From Litoreibacter sp. (GTDB lineage: Bacteria; Pseudomonadota; Alphaproteobacteria; Rhodobacterales; Rhodobacteraceae): a stretch of DNA of 5,006 nucleotides. The position numbers and the translations under genes are program-made. This document shows, in pieces, positions 1 to 5,006 of this stretch. Below the pieces are notes generated by a model. That model worked only from the letters and a program-made list of their open reading frames with translations. It made no database searches and was not told the DNA's origin. Numbering within the stretch: the first letter of the stretch is position 1; each line of letters begins with the position of its first letter. The stretch spans positions 1 through 5,006 of the forward strand of contig JABDPP010000036.1 in the NCBI GenBank assembly GCA_013042765.1, read 5' to 3'.

Positions 1-176
1 TCCATGATCCCCACCAGCGTCAGCGCCGAGAACAGCGCCATCACACCCTGCGCGTAGTTGAAAATCCCCGACGCCTTGAAGATCAGTACGAACCCCAGCG
101 CGACAAGGGCGTAAAGCACCCCGGCCATGAGCCCGTTCAGGGTCACTTCCATTGCAAAAAGCACTTGATCAGGCAT
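1..176 (-). CDS. LivH-type permease of a branched-chain amino acid/HAAT ABC importer, N-terminal part only
   Basis: This is an inner-membrane permease subunit that would form the translocation path of an ABC importer with a LivM-type partner, energised by LivG/LivF-type ATPases. Only the first 58 codons are present; the gene continues past the left edge. The start reads MPDQVLFAMEVTLNGL, then a hydrophobic first membrane segment at about residues 13-33, then FNYAQG at residues 39-44, matching the (I/F)NxAQG region near the N-terminus of LivH permeases. The ATG at 174-176 is preceded on the - strand by AGGGGAGGG (182-190) with five bases between, a strong ribosome binding site; a second in-frame ATG at 150-152 is less likely. 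It lies 41 bases after the ATPase gene on the same strand, so the two are almost certainly co-transcribed. The family is clear from sequence; the transported substrate is not. Confidence 0.88.
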   Translation of the reverse strand, partial: MPDQVLFAMEVTLNGLMAGVLYALVALGFVLIFKASGIFNYAQGVMALFSALTLVGIM

Positions 177-217
177 CAGCGCCCTCCCCTTTCGGCAAGC
201 GGTTCATCCGGCAAAGT

Positions 218-1039
218 TCAGTCATGGGACACCCCCAGATAGGCATCGACAACGTCCTGGTTGTTGCGGACCTCGTCGGGCGTGCCATCGCCGATCTTCT
301 TGCCGTAATCCATCACCACAACACGGTCGCTGAGATCCATCACCACGCCCATGTCATGCTCGATCAGGGCGATCGTGGTGCTGAACTCGTCATTCACATC
401 AAGGATAAAGCGCGACATGTCCTCCTTCTCCTCGACATTCATGCCCGCCATCGGCTCATCAAGCAAAAGCAGCTTCGGCTCGGCTGCCAGCGCGCGCGCC
501 AGTTCCACACGTTTCTTCAATCCGTAAGGCAGGCGCCCGACCGGGGTCTTGCGAATGGCCTGGATCTCCAGAAAATCGATAACCTTTTCAACAAGCTCAC
601 GGTTCTCGACCTCCTCGCGCTCGGCCTTACCCTTCCAGATCGCCTGCGCCAGCATATTGGTCTTCATCTGGGTGAGCCGGCCGGTCATCACGTTGTCCAG
701 AACGCTCATCCCTTCAAAAAGAGCGATGTTCTGAAACGTCCGTGCGATGCCCTGGTTGGCCACCTGGTACGGCTTCATCGGCGGGCGCTTGGATCCTCGG
801 AAGAAGACCTCGCCCTCCTGCGGATTATAGAACCCCGAAATCACGTTCAGCATCGAGGACTTGCCAGCCCCGTTGGGCCCGATGATCGCGCGGATCTCGC
901 CCTCATGGATATCGAAGGAAATATCCTTGATCGCCGTCACGCCACCAAAACGCAGCGTGATATTCTTCATCTCCATCAGAACGCCGCCGATCTTGCGCCC
1001 GTCCTCGGTGACGTAATTGCCGCCGCTCATATCGTTCAT
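218..1039 (-). CDS. LivG-type ABC transporter ATP-binding subunit (HAAT family)
   Basis: This cytoplasmic ATPase would drive import through the LivH/LivM-type permease encoded just downstream. From the ATG at 1037-1039 it is 273 residues. Visible motifs are Walker A GPNGAGKS (about 54-61), the Q-loop RTFQN (about 100-104), the signature LPYGLKKRVELARAL (about 170-184), Walker B LLLLDEP (about 190-196), the D-loop AGMN, and the switch histidine in EHDM (about 228). GIARTFQN and the LPYGLKKR signature are typical of LivG-like ATPases. The frame stays open upstream to a GTG at 1118-1120, which would give 300 residues and overlap the ligase by 23 bases. I prefer 1039 because the extra segment largely reads through the ligase tail and intergenic bases, and because AGGGG lies six bases before this ATG. 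The GTG also has a plausible AAAGGTGG site nine bases upstream, so the start is uncertain. About 20 residues (GGNYVTEDGRKIGG region) precede the usual ATPase fold. All core ATPase motifs look intact. Confidence 0.92.
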   Translation of the reverse strand: MNDMSGGNYVTEDGRKIGGVLMEMKNITLRFGGVTAIKDISFDIHEGEIRAIIGPNGAGKSSMLNVISGFYNPQEGEVFFRGSKRPPMKPYQVANQGIARTFQNIALFEGMSVLDNVMTGRLTQMKTNMLAQAIWKGKAEREEVENRELVEKVIDFLEIQAIRKTPVGRLPYGLKKRVELARALAAEPKLLLLDEPMAGMNVEEKEDMSRFILDVNDEFSTTIALIEHDMGVVMDLSDRVVVMDYGKKIGDGTPDEVRNNQDVVDAYLGVSHD

Positions 1040-1097
1040 GCCCGGCCCCTGCTGTTTCTTCTTGCCATAAATATCCCCGCCGGAGGCATTCCGGCCC

Positions 1098-3071
1098 TCA
1101 TTCCGCCGCCATCCGCTCACCTGGCGCGACCACCTTTGCGTCGCGCAATTCCAGCGTTGCCCGGATTGCGCCCTTGCGTCCGTCCTCGTAGGTCACTTCG
1201 GTCTCGGTGCTGACCGTGGTCGAGCCGTCGTAAAGCGCCGTGATCAGGTCGGCATATTTCTCCTCGATGATGCGGCGGCGCACTTTCTGGGTGCGGGTCA
1301 ACTCTCCGTCATCGGCATCGAGCTGCTTGTGCAGCACGAGGAACCGGTGCACCTGGCAGCCCGCCAGCATCGGATCGGCGGCGACCGAGACATTGACCTC
1401 CTCCACATGGCTTTGGATCGTCTCCAGCACCATCGGATGGCCGGCCAGTTCCTGGTAGGAGGAATAGGCGATGTTGTTGCGTTCGGCCCAGTTGCCCACG
1501 GCGGTCAGGTCGATATTGATGAAGGCGGTGCACATCTCACGCCCGTTTCCGAAGACCACCACCTCGAGGATATTGGGGAAAAACTTCAGCTTGTTCTCGA
1601 CGTATTTTGGCGCGAACAGCGACCCGTCGGCCATTTTGCCCACATCCTTGGCGCGGTCGATGATGCGCAGGTGGCCGGTGTCCTCCTCGATGAAACCGGC
1701 ATCGCCGGTGGCGACCCAGCCTTCCGCATCCTTGGTGTCGGCGGTGCTGTCGGGGTTCTTGAAATACTCCACGAACACGCCGGGCGATCGGTAGAACACC
1801 TCGCCGGTGTCGTCGATCCGGATTTCCACCCCCGGTGACGGCACGCCGACCGTATCGGCCCGCACCTCGTGATCGGGCTGCTGGGTGATGAACACGGAGG
1901 CCTCGGTCTGGCCGTAGAGTTGCTTGAGGTTGATAGCCAGCGAACGGTAGAAATCGAAGATCTCCGGCCCGATCGCCTCACCCGCGGTGTAGCCCACGCG
2001 CACCCGCGAGAAGCCCAGCGTGTTTTTCAGCGGGCCGTAGACCATGAATTCGCCCAGCTTGTATTTCAGCCGGTCCATGGTGCCCACGGGTTTGCCGTCG
2101 AGCAACGCCGGACCGACCTTGCGGGCATGGTCCATGAAGACCCGGAACAGCCATTGCTTGAACCGGCTGGCATCCTCCATGCGGATCATGACGTTTGTCA
2201 GCTGGCCCTCGAAGACACGCGGCGGCGCGAAATAATAGGTCGGGCCGATCTCGCGCAGATCGGTCTGCATTGTCTCAGCGCTTTCGGGACAGTTCACGCA
2301 GAAGCCCGTCCAGTAGGCTTGCCCGATCGAGAAGATGAAATCGCCCACCCATGCCATCGGCAGGTAGGCCAGCACCTCGTCACCGGGTTCGAGATGATCG
2401 AACTCCGCGGAGTTCTTCGAAGTCTCGATGATATTGCGGTTCGACAACACAACGCCTTTGGGCCGGCCGGTGGTGCCGGAGGTGTAGAGCATCACGCAGG
2501 TGTCGTCATAGTCGTGACTGGCCTCGCGCGCTGCAAGCTCTGCGCCCAACTCCGATTTCGCGGCGCGGCCCTTGTCCTGCAGATCGGCCAGCTTGGTCAG
2601 GTGGATATGATCGTATTTCCGCATCCCACGCGGGTCGAGATAGACCATGTGATCGAGATGCGTGGTCAACTGGTCCTGTATCTCGAGAACCTTGTCGACC
2701 TGCTCCTGATCCTGCACCACGACAAAGCGCGCGCCGCAATGGTCGAGCACGTAGGCGATCTCGTCGGCCACCGCATCCTGATAGAGCGGCACCGGCACCG
2801 CACCCACCGTCTGCGCGGCAACCATGGACCAGTAGAGGTAGGGCCGGTTGCGCCCGATTATGGCGATGTGGTCGCCCGGGTTGACCCCCAACGTCAGGAA
2901 TCCCAGCGCGAGCGCTTCGATCTCATCGGCGGTCTCGGCCCAGCTCCAGCTTTGCCAGATCCCGAATTCCTTCTCGCGATAGGCAGGCTTCGTCCCGAAC
3001 CGGACAGCATTTCGCGCCAGCAGACGCGGAATAGTCGTGAGCTCGGCCGAAGCCGGTGACTGTTGCGCCAA
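1098..3071 (-). CDS. AMP-forming acyl-CoA ligase, long-chain fatty acid-CoA ligase type
   Basis: The family activates a carboxylic acid with ATP to an acyl-adenylate and then to an acyl-CoA. The protein is 657 residues, close to the usual size of FAA/FadD15-like synthetases. Visible motifs are the P-loop YTSGTTGRPKG (196-206), the adenylate-binding YGQTEAS (386-392), ATGDAG with its ribose-binding aspartate (454-459), the hinge region IDRAKD (471-476), and a C-terminal ELTRTQKVRRR with the likely catalytic A10 lysine at 596. No signal peptide or membrane segment is evident. The start is TTG at 3069-3071, supported by AGGGAGG five bases upstream; an in-frame stop lies a short way further upstream, and the next in-frame Met (residue 83) would delete conserved N-terminal sequence. 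It heads a - strand unit followed by LivG- and LivH-type genes, so its acid is probably what that importer delivers. The family is certain; the substrate (long-chain fatty, phenylalkanoic or other acid) cannot be told from these motifs. Confidence 0.93.
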   Translation of the reverse strand: MAQQSPASAELTTIPRLLARNAVRFGTKPAYREKEFGIWQSWSWAETADEIEALALGFLTLGVNPGDHIAIIGRNRPYLYWSMVAAQTVGAVPVPLYQDAVADEIAYVLDHCGARFVVVQDQEQVDKVLEIQDQLTTHLDHMVYLDPRGMRKYDHIHLTKLADLQDKGRAAKSELGAELAAREASHDYDDTCVMLYTSGTTGRPKGVVLSNRNIIETSKNSAEFDHLEPGDEVLAYLPMAWVGDFIFSIGQAYWTGFCVNCPESAETMQTDLREIGPTYYFAPPRVFEGQLTNVMIRMEDASRFKQWLFRVFMDHARKVGPALLDGKPVGTMDRLKYKLGEFMVYGPLKNTLGFSRVRVGYTAGEAIGPEIFDFYRSLAINLKQLYGQTEASVFITQQPDHEVRADTVGVPSPGVEIRIDDTGEVFYRSPGVFVEYFKNPDSTADTKDAEGWVATGDAGFIEEDTGHLRIIDRAKDVGKMADGSLFAPKYVENKLKFFPNILEVVVFGNGREMCTAFINIDLTAVGNWAERNNIAYSSYQELAGHPMVLETIQSHVEEVNVSVAADPMLAGCQVHRFLVLHKQLDADDGELTRTQKVRRRIIEEKYADLITALYDGSTTVSTETEVTYEDGRKGAIRATLELRDAKVVAPGERMAAE

Positions 3072-3076
3072 ATTTT

Positions 3077-3083
3077 CCTCCCT
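3077..3083 (-). promoter_or_regulatory. Ribosome binding site that fixes the TTG start of the acyl-CoA ligase
   Basis: On the - strand this reads AGGGAGG, a strong Shine-Dalgarno, followed by AAAAT and then the TTG codon at 3071-3069. No ATG in this frame is available between the upstream in-frame stop and residue 83, so this site decides the start. It directly abuts the hairpin at 3084-3098. Confidence 0.7.
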
Positions 3084-3098
3084 GCCGGATTCTCCGGC
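3084..3098 (-). other. GC-rich hairpin in the ligase mRNA leader, abutting the Shine-Dalgarno
   Basis: On the - strand the sequence is GCCGGA-GAA-TCCGGC, a perfect 6-base-pair stem with a 3-base loop (or a 5-bp stem with a 5-base loop). It ends exactly where AGGGAGG begins. No U-tract follows it, so it is not a typical intrinsic terminator. It could restrain ribosome access or protect the 5' end of the transcript. The structure is seen in the sequence; any function is inferred. Confidence 0.4.
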
Positions 3099-3125
3099 CG
3101 TTCATCATTCGATGATTTTTCAAGC

Positions 3126-3155
3126 ATACTGCGTGGGGAAATTTGAAAAGGTCAA
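3126..3155 (-). promoter_or_regulatory. Candidate sigma-70-type promoter for the ligase-importer unit
   Basis: On the - strand a TTGACC -35 element (3150-3155) is followed, after 18 bases, by CAGTAT (3126-3131) as a possible -10 element. This would place transcription start near 3119 and give a leader of roughly 47 bases that includes the hairpin and Shine-Dalgarno. The -35 is good and the -10 is weak. A TAAAAT on the same strand (3160-3165) is an alternative -10 with a poor -35. Confidence 0.3.
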
Positions 3156-3165
3156 TCTAATTTTA

Positions 3166-3179
3166 TGAACGAGCGTTCA
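3166..3179. promoter_or_regulatory. Perfect palindrome resembling a TetR-family operator
   Basis: The sequence TGAACG-AG-CGTTCA is a perfect inverted repeat with 6-base arms and a 2-base centre. It sits in the AT-rich part of the divergent promoter region, about eleven bases upstream of the candidate ligase -35. The AACG-NN-CGTT core is the kind of site bound by TetR-family repressors; I recall a similar core for a PaaR-type repressor of phenylacetate/acyl-CoA genes. That would fit control of the ligase-importer unit by an acyl-CoA-responsive regulator, but no regulator gene is in this window. AATAAT at 3180-3185 on the + strand immediately adjoins the palindrome and could be a -10 for the rightward genes, although no good -35 accompanies it. 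Confidence 0.45.
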
Positions 3180-3193
3180 AATAATGTGATTGC

Positions 3194-3211
3194 GCGTGAA
3201 CGCCGCGTGAA
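3194..3211. repeat. Tandem GCGTGAA repeat spaced one helical turn, containing a further TGAACG half-site
   Basis: GCGTGAA occurs at 3194-3200 and again at 3205-3211, an 11-base period. Within it, TGAACG at 3197-3202 repeats the left arm of the palindrome exactly 31 bases further on. It may be a weaker second binding site for the same regulator, or chance in GC-rich sequence. Function is inferred only from position upstream of the saccharopine genes. Confidence 0.25.
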
Positions 3212-3291
3212 TTCCAGATCCTCGCCGGCCTGACCGAAGCCCAACAATTGCATTGTCGTAATTCGGCCCCTGTCATAGACCGGAGGGCAAA

Positions 3292-3296
3292 GAGGG
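3292..3296 (+). promoter_or_regulatory. Ribosome binding site of the Lys1-type saccharopine dehydrogenase
   Basis: GAGGG lies six bases before the ATG at 3303 and supports that start. A stronger-looking GGAGGG at 3282-3287 lies 15 bases upstream and is too distant to be the main site. An out-of-frame ATG at 3298-3300 lies only one base after GAGGG, too near to be used efficiently with it. Confidence 0.6.
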
Positions 3297-3302
3297 CATG
3301 CC

Positions 3303-4358
3303 ATGACACATCTATGGATCCGCGCCGAGCAGCGCGATCACGAGGAACGGGTCGGACTGACCCCCGAAGGCGCCGAAGCGCTGCGCGCCGCGGGGATTCG
3401 CGTCACGGTCGAGGACAGCTCGGTCCGGGCGATCGCCACCCAAGGCTACCGCGCGGCGGGCTGCGAGATCGCGCCTGAGAACAGCTGGCCCGAGGCGCCG
3501 AACGATGCGATCATTTTCGGGTTGAAGGAACTGCCGGAGGACGGCACGCCGCTGACCCACCGCCACATCATGTTCGGCCACGCCTACAAGGGCCAGCCCG
3601 CAGGCCGTATCCTGCTGGAGCGTTTCAAGGCCGGCGGCGGCACGCTTTACGATCTGGAATACCTCGTCGACACGGACGGGCGGCGCGTCGCGGCTTTCGG
3701 CTACTGGGCGGGCTATGCAGGGGCCGCAGTCGCCGTGAAATGCTGGCTGGCACAGCAGAGCAGCGCGATTGCCGGTCCGGTCGGTGTCTATCCGGCTTCG
3801 GCGCGAATGCTGGAGGATCTGCAAACACAGATGACAGCGGTCAGCGCGCAACCGCCGCGTGCGATCATCATCGGCGCTTTGGGCCGGGTCGGCAGCGGGG
3901 CCACGGATCTGTGCACGGCGCTCGGCGTTCAAGTCACCCGGTGGGACATGGCTGAGACAGCCTCCGGCGGGCCTTTCCCCGAAATCCTTGAGCATGACAT
4001 TTTCCTCAATTGCATTCTGGCGCAGCCCGGCACACCGGTTTTCGTGCCTGCATCGGCCACGACAGCAGCGCGGAGCCTGAGCGTGATCGGCGATATCGCC
4101 TGCGATCCGGACAGCGATTTTTCCCCGATCAAGGTCTATGACCGCGTCACCAGCTGGGACGCGCCGGCGCTGCGGGTCCATGACGCGCCCCCGCTCGATG
4201 TGACCGCGATCGACAATCTGCCCTCGATGCTGCCGGTGGAATCGTCGCAGGATTATGCCAGCCAGCTCTTGCCCTCGCTTGCGACACTCGACAAGCTCGA
4301 GGACGGCGTCTGGGGGCGGGCAAAAGCGCGCTTCGACCAGCATATCGGGAGTTTGTAA
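3303..4358 (+). CDS. Saccharopine dehydrogenase, yeast Lys1 type (L-lysine-forming / lysine-2-oxoglutarate reductase)
   Basis: The enzyme interconverts L-lysine plus 2-oxoglutarate with saccharopine using a nicotinamide cofactor, in the cytoplasm. It is 351 residues against about 373 for yeast Lys1, with the same AlaDH/PNT-like two-domain layout. Visible landmarks include RDHEERVGLTPEGA near the N-terminus, FGLKELPED with Lys75, and FGHAYKGQ with His93. These two residues align with the acid-base pair Lys77 and His96 of yeast Lys1 as I recall it. Further on are GTLYDLEYL (113-121), GRRVAAFGYWAGYAGAA (126-142), the dinucleotide fold IIIGALGRVGSGA (188-200) with Asp215 in RWDMAET, SGGPFPEI, and IDNLPSMLPVESS near the C-terminus. 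All expected catalytic and cofactor positions look intact. The ATG has GAGGG six bases upstream. The next gene begins one base after its stop, so the two form an operon. The direction of the reaction and NAD versus NADP use cannot be settled from sequence; degradation of lysine is my inference from the bacterial setting. Confidence 0.92.
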   Translation: MTHLWIRAEQRDHEERVGLTPEGAEALRAAGIRVTVEDSSVRAIATQGYRAAGCEIAPENSWPEAPNDAIIFGLKELPEDGTPLTHRHIMFGHAYKGQPAGRILLERFKAGGGTLYDLEYLVDTDGRRVAAFGYWAGYAGAAVAVKCWLAQQSSAIAGPVGVYPASARMLEDLQTQMTAVSAQPPRAIIIGALGRVGSGATDLCTALGVQVTRWDMAETASGGPFPEILEHDIFLNCILAQPGTPVFVPASATTAARSLSVIGDIACDPDSDFSPIKVYDRVTSWDAPALRVHDAPPLDVTAIDNLPSMLPVESSQDYASQLLPSLATLDKLEDGVWGRAKARFDQHIGSL

Positions 4359-4359
4359 G

Positions 4360-5006
4360 ATGACAGTCCATTGGTGCGGCACGGGCCTTTCGGCCATTCC
4401 GGGGCTTCGGCGCCTGATCGAAAGCGGCCATGACGTGCAGGTCTGGAACCGCTCCGTCGACAAGGCGGTGGCCGCCGTGGGCGATCTGACCAACCGGATC
4501 AGCGCGTTTGACATGGACGCTCTGGCGGCTGCGCTGGAGAAAGACGATGTCGTGGTCTCCATGCTGCCGGGGGACTGGCACGTGCCATTGGCCGAGCTTT
4601 GCATTTCGAAGACGGCGCATTTCGTGAGTTCCAGCTACATCTCCCCGGAGATGCGGGCGCTGGACGAAGTGGCCGAGCAGGCCGGGGTGCGGCTGGTGAA
4701 CGAGGGCGGGCTCGATCCGGGCATCGATCACCTGATGGCCCATTGGCTGGTCGCCGACTACCGGGCCAGCGGCGCCTACAGCACCGCCAACGCGCTGACG
4801 TTCAAGTCCTATTGCGGCGGCGTGCCGAAGATCGCCAACGCCTTCCGCTACAAGTTCAGCTGGTCGCCACTGGGCGTGCTGAAGGCGCTGAAGTCTCCGT
4901 CCCGCTCGATCCGCAATTTCACCGAACTTGAAGTCTCCCGCCCGTGGGATGCGATCAGCAGCTACACCGCGCCCCTGCCCCTGCCGGAAACCTTCGAGGT
5001 CTATCC
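4360..5006 (+). CDS. Saccharopine reductase/dehydrogenase, yeast Lys9 type (glutamate-forming), C-terminus beyond the window
   Basis: The enzyme interconverts saccharopine with 2-aminoadipate 6-semialdehyde plus glutamate, the step adjoining that of the Lys1-type enzyme. The frame is open from the ATG at 4360 to the right edge, 215 codons with no stop; the family is usually about 370-450 residues, so roughly half is seen. The N-terminus is a Rossmann fold with HWCGTGLSAIP (4-14), where the third glycine of GxGxxG is alanine, as is common in this family. Further landmarks are VVSMLPGDWH (65-74), SSYISPEM (91-98), NEGGLDPGIDH (114-124), KSYCGG (149-154) and YKFSWSP (164-170). The GLDPGIDH, SYCGG and YKFSWS blocks are hallmark Lys9 sequences. 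The linker between YCGG and YKFSWS is nine residues, against about twelve in yeast Lys9 as I recall it. The start lies one base after the previous stop codon, with GGGAG just upstream inside the preceding gene, so translation is probably coupled. Confidence 0.9.
   Translation, partial: MTVHWCGTGLSAIPGLRRLIESGHDVQVWNRSVDKAVAAVGDLTNRISAFDMDALAAALEKDDVVVSMLPGDWHVPLAELCISKTAHFVSSSYISPEMRALDEVAEQAGVRLVNEGGLDPGIDHLMAHWLVADYRASGAYSTANALTFKSYCGGVPKIANAFRYKFSWSPLGVLKALKSPSRSIRNFTELEVSRPWDAISSYTAPLPLPETFEVY

Noticed and set aside
152..1213. Long + strand open frame of 353 codons opposite the LivG-type gene
   Set aside because: It is antisense to a gene with full ABC ATPase motifs, and its translation is rich in His, Arg and Leu with no recognisable domain, as expected from the reverse of GC-rich codons.
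1869..3059. Long + strand open frame of 396 codons opposite the acyl-CoA ligase
   Set aside because: It is a mirror frame of a clear ligase gene; no recognisable motif, low-complexity composition, and no supporting context.
3104..3116. ATCAT-TCG-ATGAT inverted repeat in the ligase leader as an operator or terminator
   Set aside because: The arms are only five AT-rich bases and no U-tract terminator geometry follows it in the direction of transcription; it could easily be chance.
3312..4604. 430-codon - strand open frame spanning both saccharopine genes
   Set aside because: It is longer than the real Lys1-type gene but crosses the boundary of two well-recognised + strand genes, and its product is Arg/Ala-rich with no family resemblance.
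4599..4931. 110-codon + strand frame within the Lys9-type gene
   Set aside because: It is out of frame with the Lys9-type reading frame, which carries GLDPGIDH, SYCGG and YKFSWS; its Gly/Arg/Ala repeats reflect GC-rich codons read in the wrong frame.
1..5006. CRISPR arrays, tRNA or rRNA genes, insertion sequences, phage or defence genes
   Set aside because: No regularly spaced repeats, no cloverleaf-like or rRNA sequence, no transposase-like protein and no terminal inverted repeats were seen; nearly all of the window is explained by five metabolic and transport genes.

Overview
The window looks like chromosomal DNA from an alphaproteobacterium, most likely of the Rhodobacteraceae/Roseobacter type. 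This rests on its GC-rich coding sequence, densely packed genes and the protein sequences as I recall them; no database comparison was possible. It holds five genes in two divergent transcription units around one 231-base promoter region (3072-3302). No RNA genes, mobile elements, CRISPR arrays or long gene-free stretches were seen.

Left unit, - strand, read from 3071 towards 1. The first gene is a 657-residue AMP-forming long-chain-type acyl-CoA ligase that starts at TTG. It is followed by a LivG-type ATP-binding subunit of a branched-chain amino acid/HAAT-family ABC importer. The third gene is the N-terminus of the LivH-type permease, which runs off the left edge. This order suggests an importer for a carboxylic acid (fatty, aromatic or branched-chain) whose substrate is activated to its CoA thioester by the co-transcribed ligase. 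The substrate cannot be read from the sequence.

Right unit, + strand, read from 3303 to the right edge. The first gene is a complete 351-residue saccharopine dehydrogenase of the yeast Lys1 type (lysine + 2-oxoglutarate <-> saccharopine). One base after its stop codon begins a saccharopine reductase/dehydrogenase of the yeast Lys9 type (saccharopine <-> 2-aminoadipate semialdehyde + glutamate), cut by the right edge after 215 codons. Together they form a two-gene saccharopine pathway. In a bacterium that presumably makes lysine from diaminopimelate, the likely role is lysine degradation or interconversion rather than synthesis, but this direction is inferred.

The divergent promoter region contains a perfect 14-base palindrome (TGAACG-AG-CGTTCA, 3166-3179) that resembles a TetR-family operator, with a further TGAACG half-site 31 bases away. 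It also contains a plausible ligase promoter, and a GC-rich hairpin that directly abuts the ligase Shine-Dalgarno. I found no clearly new system. The points most worth following are the ligase-importer coupling, the yeast-like split saccharopine pathway in a bacterium, and the regulatory architecture between the two units.
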